From the NCBI GenBank assembly GCA_946184715.1, contig CAMHGU010000085.1, positions 1 to 8,929 on the forward strand: a stretch of DNA of 8,929 nucleotides. The letters run 5' to 3'. Below the pieces are notes generated by a model. The model was not told where the DNA came from, did not search any database, and was given only the letters and a program-made list of their open reading frames with translations. The position numbers and the translations under genes were made by a program. Positions 1 to 5,678 of this stretch are shown here, one piece after another. How positions within the stretch are numbered: the first letter of the stretch is position 1; every line of letters starts with the position of its first letter. The DNA comes from an uncultured bacterium. Lineage in GTDB: Bacteria; Bacteroidota; Bacteroidia; Bacteroidales; Muribaculaceae.

Positions 1-22
1 CTGTGTAGTGAAAGCTACACAG
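1..22. other. Perfect 8-bp hairpin at window edge
   Basis: CTGTGTAG (1-8) and CTACACAG (15-22) are exact reverse complements around a 6-base loop, TGAAAG. It lies about 150 bases beyond the stop of the prolyl oligopeptidase gene in the direction of transcription. It could therefore be the terminator of that operon, a terminator for an unseen convergent gene, or the edge of a repeat element. The bases that would show a T-tract on the minus strand fall outside the window, so the terminator reading is not proven. Confidence 0.5.
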
Positions 23-26
23 AACT

Positions 27-104
27 CCAAATTTTACGCCAATTTTTGGAATTGCGTTCCAAATTTTACGCCAATATTTGGAATTGCATTCCAAATTTTA
101 CGCC
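27..104. repeat. 32-bp tandem repeat, about 2.4 copies
   Basis: Two full units (27-58 and 59-90) and a 14-base partial third (91-104) each start CCAAATTTTACGCC. The full units differ at only two positions (T/A near the middle, G/A near the end). The array is AT-rich and contrasts sharply with the GC-rich genes around it; it stops abruptly at 104, where the sequence becomes GGCGGC. Each unit junction forms an inverted repeat, 45-67 and 76-96. The array translates on the plus strand into a short periodic peptide, which I judge to be a by-product of the repeat. Its function is unknown; candidates are a dispersed intergenic repeat, a protein-binding array or a mobile-element remnant. Confidence 0.85.
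76..96. repeat. Perfect 9-bp inverted repeat inside the array
   Basis: ATTTGGAAT (76-84) and ATTCCAAAT (88-96) are exact reverse complements separated by TGC. The equivalent site at the previous unit junction (45-67) keeps a 7-bp stem, TTTGGAA/TTCCAAA, around a 5-base loop. The same geometry recurs every 32 bases, suggesting that the inverted repeat is the conserved element of the array. No T-tract follows on either strand, so it does not look like a standard terminator. Confidence 0.75.
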
Positions 105-138
105 GGCGGCTCGATGGCGGTATCGGCCGTTTGCTCTC

Positions 139-205
139 GTCACGGTCTCATACCGAGGAGGAGCGTAACGGTGTCACGGTTTCATACCGAGGTGGTGCAT
201 AATGA
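139..205. repeat. Imperfect 34-bp tandem duplication over a gene end
   Basis: Bases 139-161 and 173-195 match at 21 of 23 positions (differences at 147/181 and 159/193). The similarity continues more weakly to 171/205. The period is 34. The right copy contains the last codons and the TGA stop (174-176) of the prolyl oligopeptidase gene; the left copy is non-coding and lies just downstream. Each copy holds a small CGGT-N5-ACCG inverted repeat. The simplest reading is a local duplication of the gene's 3' end followed by decay. Confidence 0.75.
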
Positions 206-2279
206 ATGCGAACACGTCGGTGTACTCGTCGATCTGCTTGCTGATGGGCTTGCCGCCGCCGTGGCCGGCTTTGCTGTCGATGCGGATGAGCTTTGGCTGC
301 GAGCCGGTGTCGGCAGCTTGGAGCGTGGCGGCGTATTTGAACGAGTGGGCGGGGACCACTCGGTCGTCGTGGTCGGCGGTGGTGACGAGGATTGCCGGAT
401 AGGGGGTGCCGTCGTTCTTGATGGTGTGGAGTGGCGAGTAGCGACGCAGGTAGTTGAACATCTCGGGCGAGTCGTCGCTGCGGCCATAGTCGGCGGCCCA
501 GTTCCAGCCGATAGTAAACTTATGGTAGCGGAGCATATCCATCACGCCCACTTGCGGCACTGCCACTCGGAAGAGGTCGGGGCGCTGGTTGACGACGGCG
601 CCCACGAGGAGGCCGCCGTTGCTGCCGCCGTTGATGGCGATGTGGGCAGCATCGGTGTAGCGCTGCTTGATGAGGTACTCGGCTGCGGCGATGAAGTCGT
701 CAAATACGTTCTGCTTGCGCAGCTTGGTGCCGGCTTGGTGCCATTCCTCGCCGTATTCGCCGCCGCCGCGGAGGTTGGCCACGGCCCAGATGCCGCCGGC
801 CTCGACAAAGGCGAAGCGGAACGCGCTGAAGGCCGGGTTGAGCGAGATGTTGAAGCCGCCGTAGCCGTAGAGGAACACGGGGTTGTGGCCGTTGCGCTTG
901 AGGCCTTTGCGATAGGTGAGAAACATATGTATCATAGTGCCGTCCTTAGAGGGGTAGAACACCTCTTCGGTGGTGTAGTCGTCGGGGTTGAAGGCCAGGG
1001 CGGGCTGGGTGAGGATAGTGGCCGTGTTGCTCTCCATATCGTAGCGATAGATTGTGGCGGGGCGGGTGAAGGAGGTGAGGGTCATAAACACCTCGTCGTC
1101 GCCTTTCTTAGAGGAGAAGCCCACGTCGCCCACGATGGGGAGCTTGATGTCGCAGAGCTTATGGCCGTAGCGGTCGTAAAGCTCGGGGTGGGAGGAGGCG
1201 TCGCGGTCGTAGTAGGCGATGATGCGGTCGCCGGCGAGCTGCGCGCCGCCCAGCACATTGGCGCGCTCGGGAATGATGGTGCTCCAGGTGTGGGCGGGTA
1301 TCGACTTGATTGAGGTGGCCACGAGCTTGCCCATCGGGGCGTCGCTATTGGTGGAGAAGTAGATGGTGTCGCCCACGTGGCCTATGCAGTTGAAGTCGTC
1401 GTGGAGGCGGTCGAAGATGAGTGTCCACTCCTTGTCGCCCTTGGCGAGGTCGCGGAAATATACGTTGTTGCCGTGGCCTTCGCTTTCGTAGAGGAGCATA
1501 AAGCTCTCATCGTCGGCCACTTCCACCGAGTAGAAGCGGAGCGGGAATGCGGGGTTCTCGTATATGAGGGTGTCGGCCTTCTGGGGCGTGCCGAGGCGGT
1601 GGTAATATACCTTCTGGCCCTGGTTTTCGGCCGAGAGGTCGGTGCCGTCGCCGGCGGGGTCGTAGGCCGAGTAGAAGAAGCCGTCGCCGAGCCATTGGGC
1701 ATCGGTGAATTTGGCCCATTCGATATGGTCGGTGAGCTGGTTGCCGGTGGTGAGGTCGATGACGTAGATTTCATTCCAGTCGCTACCGGAGCGGGAGATG
1801 ACGTAGGCCATATATCGGCCGTCGTGGGAGAAGTTGATGCGCTGCAGGGCCACGGTGCCATCCACCGAGAGGGTGTTGGGGTCGAGGAGCACGCGTGGCT
1901 CATCGGCGAGCGATTCCTGCACGTAGAGCACCGACTGGTTTTGGAGGCCGGAGTTGCGGTAGGTGTAGTAGCGGCCGTGGCGCTTGAACGGGGCTGAGAT
2001 CTTGGGGTAGTTGATAAGCTCGGTGAAGCGCTTGCGCAGCTTGTCGCGGCCGGGGAGCGCGTCGAGGTAGGAACGCGTGAGCTTGTTCTGCTCTTTCACC
2101 CAGGCGGCGGTGGCTGCCGAGGTGTCGTTCTCGAGCCAGCGATAGGGGTCATCTACTTGGGTGTCGAAGTAGGTATCGACGGTGTAGTCCTTGGCCGTGG
2201 CGGGATAGCTGAGGGGCGTTTGGGCCTGTGCTGCTGTCATCATTATGAGAGCTGAAGCGATAAGGAGTGATTTTTTCAT
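174..2279 (-). CDS. Secreted prolyl oligopeptidase (family S9A)
   Basis: This 701-residue serine peptidase should cleave short peptides after proline, probably in the periplasm. Residues 1-20 form a signal peptide ending AQAQ. The N-terminal part carries the family segment DDPYRWLE (43-50), followed by a beta-propeller to about residue 430 and a C-terminal alpha/beta hydrolase domain. The nucleophile is S553 in GGSNGG (551-556). By alignment from memory to the porcine enzyme, the acid is D638 in DHDDRVVP, the base is H673 in AGHGGG, the substrate-binding arginine is R640 and the proline-pocket tryptophan is W594. All key residues are present and the length is normal for the family. The start codon overlaps the meaB stop as ATGA, so it is probably translated with meaB and is the last gene of its operon. 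A link between peptide cleavage and the mutase chaperone is not evident. The final codons fall inside a 34-bp duplication. Confidence 0.95.
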   Translation of the reverse strand: MKKSLLIASALIMMTAAQAQTPLSYPATAKDYTVDTYFDTQVDDPYRWLENDTSAATAAWVKEQNKLTRSYLDALPGRDKLRKRFTELINYPKISAPFKRHGRYYTYRNSGLQNQSVLYVQESLADEPRVLLDPNTLSVDGTVALQRINFSHDGRYMAYVISRSGSDWNEIYVIDLTTGNQLTDHIEWAKFTDAQWLGDGFFYSAYDPAGDGTDLSAENQGQKVYYHRLGTPQKADTLIYENPAFPLRFYSVEVADDESFMLLYESEGHGNNVYFRDLAKGDKEWTLIFDRLHDDFNCIGHVGDTIYFSTNSDAPMGKLVATSIKSIPAHTWSTIIPERANVLGGAQLAGDRIIAYYDRDASSHPELYDRYGHKLCDIKLPIVGDVGFSSKKGDDEVFMTLTSFTRPATIYRYDMESNTATILTQPALAFNPDDYTTEEVFYPSKDGTMIHMFLTYRKGLKRNGHNPVFLYGYGGFNISLNPAFSAFRFAFVEAGGIWAVANLRGGGEYGEEWHQAGTKLRKQNVFDDFIAAAEYLIKQRYTDAAHIAINGGSNGGLLVGAVVNQRPDLFRVAVPQVGVMDMLRYHKFTIGWNWAADYGRSDDSPEMFNYLRRYSPLHTIKNDGTPYPAILVTTADHDDRVVPAHSFKYAATLQAADTGSQPKLIRIDSKAGHGGGKPISKQIDEYTDVFAFIMHHLGMKP

Positions 2280-3397
2280 TTTAGCGAGAAGTAAAAGTCG
2301 AGCATCTCCTTAGCGGCGGCGAAGGAGGTCTGCTTGTTGGTTAATATGCGTTGCTCCCGCTCGTGGAGCATTTCTTCGATGGTGGGGTTGTTGTAGAAGC
2401 GGTTGCGGAGGTTCTCGTTGATGGTTTCGTACATCCAGTATTTCTCCTGCTCGGCGCGGCGCTCTTCGAAGTATCCGTTGCGCTTCACGAAGGCGAAGTA
2501 GCGGTCGACCATATCCCATACCTTGTCGATGTTGAGCTCGAAATATCCGGAGTAGGTGAGCACTTCGGGCTGCCAGCCGCTGGGGGGCAGCGGGAAGAGG
2601 TGCAGAGCCGAGCGGAAGTGGCCTGCGGCGAGCTCGGCGGCCGGGATATTCTCGCCGTCGGCTTTGTTGATGACGATGCCGTCGGCCATCTCCATAATGC
2701 CGCGCTTGATGCCTTGCAGCTCGTCGCCGGTGCCGGCGAGCTGGATGAGGAGGAAGAAATCGACCATCGAGTGGACGGCGGTTTCGCTCTGCCCTACGCC
2801 CACGGTCTCGACGAAGATGTTGTCGTAGCCGGCGGCCTCACATAGCACTATGGTCTCGCGGGTTTTGCGCGCCACGCCGCCGAGGGAGCCGGCCGAGGGG
2901 CTGGGGCGGATGAAGGCGTTGGGGTGGACAGCGAGGCGTTCCATACGGGTCTTGTCGCCGAGGATGCTGCCCTTGGAACGCTCGCTCGAGGGGTCGATGG
3001 CCAGAACGGCAAGCTTGCCGCCTCGCTTGAGCACGTGGAGCCCGAACACATCGATCGAGGTGCTCTTGCCGGCGCCGGGCACGCCCGTGATGCCTATGCG
3101 GCGCGAATTGCCGGTGAAGGGCAGGCACTTCTCTATCACCTCCTGCGCCCGCTGGTAGTGGTCGGCGTTTTGGCTCTCGATGAGGGTCACGGCCTTGCTG
3201 AGCATCGTGATGTTGCCCTTGCGGATGCCTTCCACAAATTCCGACACCGTGGGCATAGGCGGCCGGCGCTTCGGCTTCAGATACGGGTTGACTTGCGGCG
3301 GCATCTCCACTCCGCTATTGACCGTCAGGCCGGCATATTGGTCGTCGTTCTCGGGGTGATGTAGATCATCGTGATGGGTATGGTCGGGGGTTTGCAT
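2276..3397 (-). CDS. meaB: MeaB-type GTPase, methylmalonyl-CoA mutase chaperone
   Basis: This 373-residue cytoplasmic P-loop GTPase belongs to the MeaB/ArgK group of G3E GTPases. The family gates adenosylcobalamin loading and protects methylmalonyl-CoA mutase from inactivation, in the succinate-propionate route. Visible motifs are the Walker A loop GVPGAGKST (105-113), AIDPSS (133-138), ETVGVGQSE (197-205) and the guanine-specificity motif NKAD (244-247). The C-terminal helical region (about 300-373) fits the family dimerisation arm. The N-terminus is longer than in the roughly 330-residue homologues and begins with a His/Asp-rich stretch (H6, H8, H9, H13, H14). Later starts at M32 or M48 would remove it, but the chosen start leaves only a 23-base gap to the upstream gene. 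No mutase gene lies in this window, so the partner must be encoded elsewhere. Its stop overlaps the peptidase start. Confidence 0.93.
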   Translation of the reverse strand: MQTPDHTHHDDLHHPENDDQYAGLTVNSGVEMPPQVNPYLKPKRRPPMPTVSEFVEGIRKGNITMLSKAVTLIESQNADHYQRAQEVIEKCLPFTGNSRRIGITGVPGAGKSTSIDVFGLHVLKRGGKLAVLAIDPSSERSKGSILGDKTRMERLAVHPNAFIRPSPSAGSLGGVARKTRETIVLCEAAGYDNIFVETVGVGQSETAVHSMVDFFLLIQLAGTGDELQGIKRGIMEMADGIVINKADGENIPAAELAAGHFRSALHLFPLPPSGWQPEVLTYSGYFELNIDKVWDMVDRYFAFVKRNGYFEERRAEQEKYWMYETINENLRNRFYNNPTIEEMLHEREQRILTNKQTSFAAAKEMLDFYFSLK

Positions 3398-3420
3398 AGA
3401 GCGAGGGTATTAGAATGAGG

Positions 3421-4590
3421 TTATTTATCAAGGAGCGGGGGTTGCACCGGGCGAGGTGTAGGGATGTCTGGCTCAGGGTGTCGGTAGCGTGGCATAATCT
3501 CGGCGCGTACTTCGATGGGTATGTTCGGGCGGCCCACGTCGTTGCACAGCAGCAGGAGGCGGCCTGTGAAAAAGCGGCTCGGCGACGGCTTGAGGGCGTC
3601 GAGGTTGAGGCTAATCTCCACTTCGGCCGATTGTCCCGGCTCGAGCGTCAGGCGGTCGGGGCTGGCGGTGAGGGCCGGGTCGTAGCTTACGATGCGGCGC
3701 ACCTCGAGGCGCCCTTTGCCCACGTTCTTGACGGTGAAGAAGCGGCCTATGTTGCTCACGACGCTGTGGTTGCCCGACACCTCGGGCAGGGTCACCACTG
3801 CGGGAATGTCGCTGATGCGGGGCGGCTTGGCGAGCATCGAGGCCGGGAAGAATGCCACGTCCTCCGAGAGGAGCGCGATGGCTTCGATGGTGCCGGTAGT
3901 CACCTGCCCCGAAGCGAGATTTCGCACTTTTACCCCGATGGTATCGGTGGTTATTCCCCATTCGGGATTCTTGCCGCTCTCGTAGAATACGGTGATGGCG
4001 ATGGTGGCGCCGGGCGCGGCGGTGTCGGGGACACACATCGGCTTGAGGTGCTTAGGCACATCGGTAAAGGCGATTTCGATGGAATCGTGGGAGGCGTTGT
4101 AGCCGCGGAGGGTCTGCATCGGGGAGCGTCCTTTGTGGATTTCCTCGTAGGCGAGGATGCGGTTGGCAAGCCGAAAATCGCCGATAGCATCGGGGTATTT
4201 TGCCCGTACGGTGTGTTCGGCGCCTATCACCACGCCCTCCATCGTGAGCACGTGGCGCTTGGGCTCGGAGGTGACATACACGATTACCTGTTTCTCAAAC
4301 GGGCCTGGCCGTCCTTCGGGGTCGTAGATTACGGTGACGCGGCCGGTGTCGCCCGGCGCTATGGCGCGCTTGGAGTAGCGGCCGGCGGTGCACCCGCAGG
4401 TGGGGCGCACGTCGGTGATGGCCACATCGTCAGTGCCGCGGTTGACGAAGGTCAGCTCGCGGCTCGCCTTGCCCAGGTCCTCATCGATGGTGCCGAAGTG
4501 GGCTATGGTGTCGGTCCAGCTGATTTGTGCCGAAGCCATCACGGCTCCGGCAATCATAGCTGCCGCCAGTGCCGGGGCTCGCAGCTTCAT
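3421..4590 (-). CDS. Multidomain DUF1573 secreted protein
   Basis: This 389-residue protein of unknown function has a signal peptide ending ASAQ (about residue 22) and is probably periplasmic or surface-exposed. Residues 23-122 form a DUF1573 Ig-like domain with the family features: HFGTIDE near the start, TCGC (64-67) with paired C65 and C67, and GRPGPFEK (93-100). Two further beta-rich segments follow (about 128-240 and 245-366). The last resembles a degenerate copy, with FFTVKNVGKGRLEV and LTLEPGQSAEV but no Cys-Gly-Cys. A proline-rich tail (about 368-387) ends the protein. Its start overlaps the upstream DUF1573 stop as ATGA, and its first domain resembles that neighbour, so the two are likely ancient tandem duplicates made together. 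The family is common in Bacteroidetes. The Cys pair could form a disulfide or bind metal, but that is speculation. Confidence 0.88.
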   Translation of the reverse strand: MKLRAPALAAAMIAGAVMASAQISWTDTIAHFGTIDEDLGKASRELTFVNRGTDDVAITDVRPTCGCTAGRYSKRAIAPGDTGRVTVIYDPEGRPGPFEKQVIVYVTSEPKRHVLTMEGVVIGAEHTVRAKYPDAIGDFRLANRILAYEEIHKGRSPMQTLRGYNASHDSIEIAFTDVPKHLKPMCVPDTAAPGATIAITVFYESGKNPEWGITTDTIGVKVRNLASGQVTTGTIEAIALLSEDVAFFPASMLAKPPRISDIPAVVTLPEVSGNHSVVSNIGRFFTVKNVGKGRLEVRRIVSYDPALTASPDRLTLEPGQSAEVEISLNLDALKPSPSRFFTGRLLLLCNDVGRPNIPIEVRAEIMPRYRHPEPDIPTPRPVQPPLLDK

Positions 4591-4994
4591 TGCGCTTGCT
4601 TGGCTTCGGGATTGACGCTACCGCATATTATGAGGGTGACGCGCTTGGAGCCGGCGTTGGTACGAACGCGGATATCCTTGCGGAACGGCCCGGGGCGACC
4701 TTTGGGGTTGTAGGTCACTTTGATGACGCCTTTCTCGCCCGGCTGCAGGGGCTTCTTGGGAAATTCGGGCTTGGTGCAGCCGCACGATGCCACCGCGTCG
4801 ATGATAATCAGGGGAGCCTTGCCGGTGTTGGTAAACTCAAATTCGCAGCTTACCTTGCCGCCGTTCTCGGCGATGTAGCCGAAGTCGTGCTCTTTCTCTT
4901 TGAAGTTGATTTCAGCCTTGTCGGCATTGTCCTGGGCCATCACGGCGATGGCGGTCATAACCACGAGGCTGAGTAGAAGAATTGTACGTTTCAT
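4587..4994 (-). CDS. Single-domain DUF1573 secreted protein
   Basis: This is a 135-residue exported protein with a signal peptide at 1-20 (hydrophobic core LLLSLVVMTAIAVMA, then Q). The mature part is one DUF1573 Ig-like domain: HDFGYIAE (36-43), FEFTNTGKAPL (52-62), the signature CGC at 71-73, LQPGEKGVIKV (83-93) and GRPGPFRKDI (99-108). The length is typical for single-domain members, whose biochemical role is unknown. It is the first gene after the only clear promoter in the window, with a leader of roughly 60 bases. Translation begins in an A/T-rich context (TATAGATATG) with no Shine-Dalgarno sequence, as is usual in Bacteroidetes. Its TGA overlaps the start of the longer DUF1573 gene, implying coupled translation and possibly a physical partnership. 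Confidence 0.9.
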   Translation of the reverse strand: MKRTILLLSLVVMTAIAVMAQDNADKAEINFKEKEHDFGYIAENGGKVSCEFEFTNTGKAPLIIIDAVASCGCTKPEFPKKPLQPGEKGVIKVTYNPKGRPGPFRKDIRVRTNAGSKRVTLIICGSVNPEAKQAQ

Positions 4995-5037
4995 ATCTAT
5001 AGATTTTTACGTTTTAGTACGATTGAAGGGTCGCAAT

Positions 5038-5051
5038 CAGTCATTAGACTG
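5038..5051. promoter_or_regulatory. Inverted repeat near predicted transcript start
   Basis: CAGTC (5038-5042) and GACTG (5047-5051) are perfect complements around ATTA. The element lies a few bases downstream of the transcription start expected from the -7 box, so it would be either a hairpin near the 5' end of the mRNA or a dyad-symmetric protein-binding site. With a bulge, flanking CG/CG bases could extend the stem. A 5-bp stem can arise by chance. Confidence 0.35.
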
Positions 5052-5062
5052 CGAAGCCACTG

Positions 5063-5094
5063 CAAAGTTACACAACAGCCGTGGCAAAAACAAA
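5063..5094 (-). promoter_or_regulatory. Bacteroidetes-type promoter for DUF1573-meaB operon
   Basis: Read on the minus strand, TTTG (5094-5091) is followed by 20 bases and then TAACTTTG (5070-5063). This matches the known Bacteroidetes primary sigma factor consensus, TTTG then about 19-21 bases then TAnnTTTG. Transcription should begin several bases downstream, near 5055, giving a leader of about 60 bases before the first DUF1573 start codon. No comparable match was seen ahead of any other gene in the window by eye. Confidence 0.85.
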
Positions 5095-5135
5095 TCGGAA
5101 GAGAAGATTGGCCTGAAACCTGGAATCGGGCTATG

Positions 5136-5678
5136 TCACAGGTCGAGGCGGAAGAGGGAGAAGTTGACGCTGCCGTAGGCGCGGTGCTGCCAGAAGTGGG
5201 GCAAGGCGCTGAAGTCGTGGGCTTTGGAGTGCTCTACTACCACGATGGTGTCGGGCTTGAGCATCGCCGAGTTGAGTATCTTGGAGGGTATGTCGGCGAA
5301 GCCCGGGAGGTCGTAGGGCGGGTCGGCAAAGATGATGTCGTATTTCTCGGCGGTGCGCTCTATGAAGCGGAAGGCATCGCCTTTTACCACGTTCCAGTGC
5401 TTCTCCTCGCCGAGCTGGCGGCATATTTGGCTGATGAAGCGGTATTGAATGGCGGCCAGCTCCACTGAGGTGACGCGCTCGCAGCCGCGGGAGAGGAACT
5501 CGAGGCTTATGGCTCCGGTGCCGGCGAAGAGGTCGAGCACGTGGAGGCCTTCGAAATCCTCATAGTTCTCGAGCACGTTGAAGATGTTCTCGCGGGCGAA
5601 GTCGGTGGTGGGGCGAGCGGTGATGTTGCGGGGCACATCGAAGCGTCGGCGGCCGTATTTGCCTCTTACTATTCTCAT
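5136..5678 (-). CDS. rsmD: 16S rRNA (guanine-N2) methyltransferase RsmD
   Basis: This 180-residue class I SAM-dependent methyltransferase should methylate G966 (E. coli numbering) of 16S rRNA during small-subunit assembly in the cytoplasm. The N-terminal MRIVRGKYGRRRF and RPTTDFARENIFNVL (22-36) are strong family signatures. The SAM-binding loop is VLDLFAGTGAISLEF (47-61) and the catalytic motif is DPPY (119-122). The length is normal. The reading frame stays open far upstream of this start (to 6413), but that extension is arginine/proline-rich sequence produced by an off-frame reading of the DUF3822 gene. M1 at 5678 is the right start: the family homology begins there and it overlaps the DUF3822 stop as ATGA. 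It is the last gene of its cluster, with no obvious terminator after it. Confidence 0.96.
   Translation of the reverse strand: MRIVRGKYGRRRFDVPRNITARPTTDFARENIFNVLENYEDFEGLHVLDLFAGTGAISLEFLSRGCERVTSVELAAIQYRFISQICRQLGEEKHWNVVKGDAFRFIERTAEKYDIIFADPPYDLPGFADIPSKILNSAMLKPDTIVVVEHSKAHDFSALPHFWQHRAYGSVNFSLFRLDL

Larger units (their letters stand above)
4995..5135 (-). other. Intergenic region between the two operons
   Basis: These 141 bases separate the rsmD stop from the DUF1573 start. They hold a Bacteroidetes-type promoter (5063-5094), a small inverted repeat (5038-5051) and an A/T-rich leader. I find no convincing intrinsic terminator for rsmD: the only T-rich stretch on the minus strand lies at the -33 box and has no strong stem before it. 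Some read-through from the upstream operon is therefore possible. Confidence 0.7.

Noticed and set aside
27..104. Minus-strand promoter boxes within the repeat units
   Set aside because: The units give TAAAATTTG, which has one base too many for TAnnTTTG. The nearest TTTG upstream is 23 bases away, outside the usual 19-21.
27..104. CRISPR array
   Set aside because: The units are contiguous 32-bp repeats with no unique spacers, and no cas gene is present.
8..202. Plus-strand open frame of 64 codons across the repeat array
   Set aside because: Its peptide periodicity comes directly from the 32-bp DNA repeats and it runs on into the antisense of the peptidase gene. No promoter or conserved start was seen.
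78..1313. Long plus-strand open frame of 411 codons, and a second at 1377-1997
   Set aside because: Both lie antisense to the prolyl oligopeptidase gene, which has full catalytic motifs. Their translations are Val/Gly/Ala/Glu-rich with no recognisable domain; they result from GC-rich codon use on the opposite strand.
3415..4713. Plus-strand open frame of 432 codons spanning the whole long DUF1573 gene and part of its neighbour
   Set aside because: It is antisense to two well-supported genes, crosses their junction and shows no domain signature.
5085..5135. Intrinsic terminator after rsmD
   Set aside because: A T-rich stretch exists on the minus strand but no stable GC-rich stem precedes it, and the T-rich bases coincide with the -33 promoter box.
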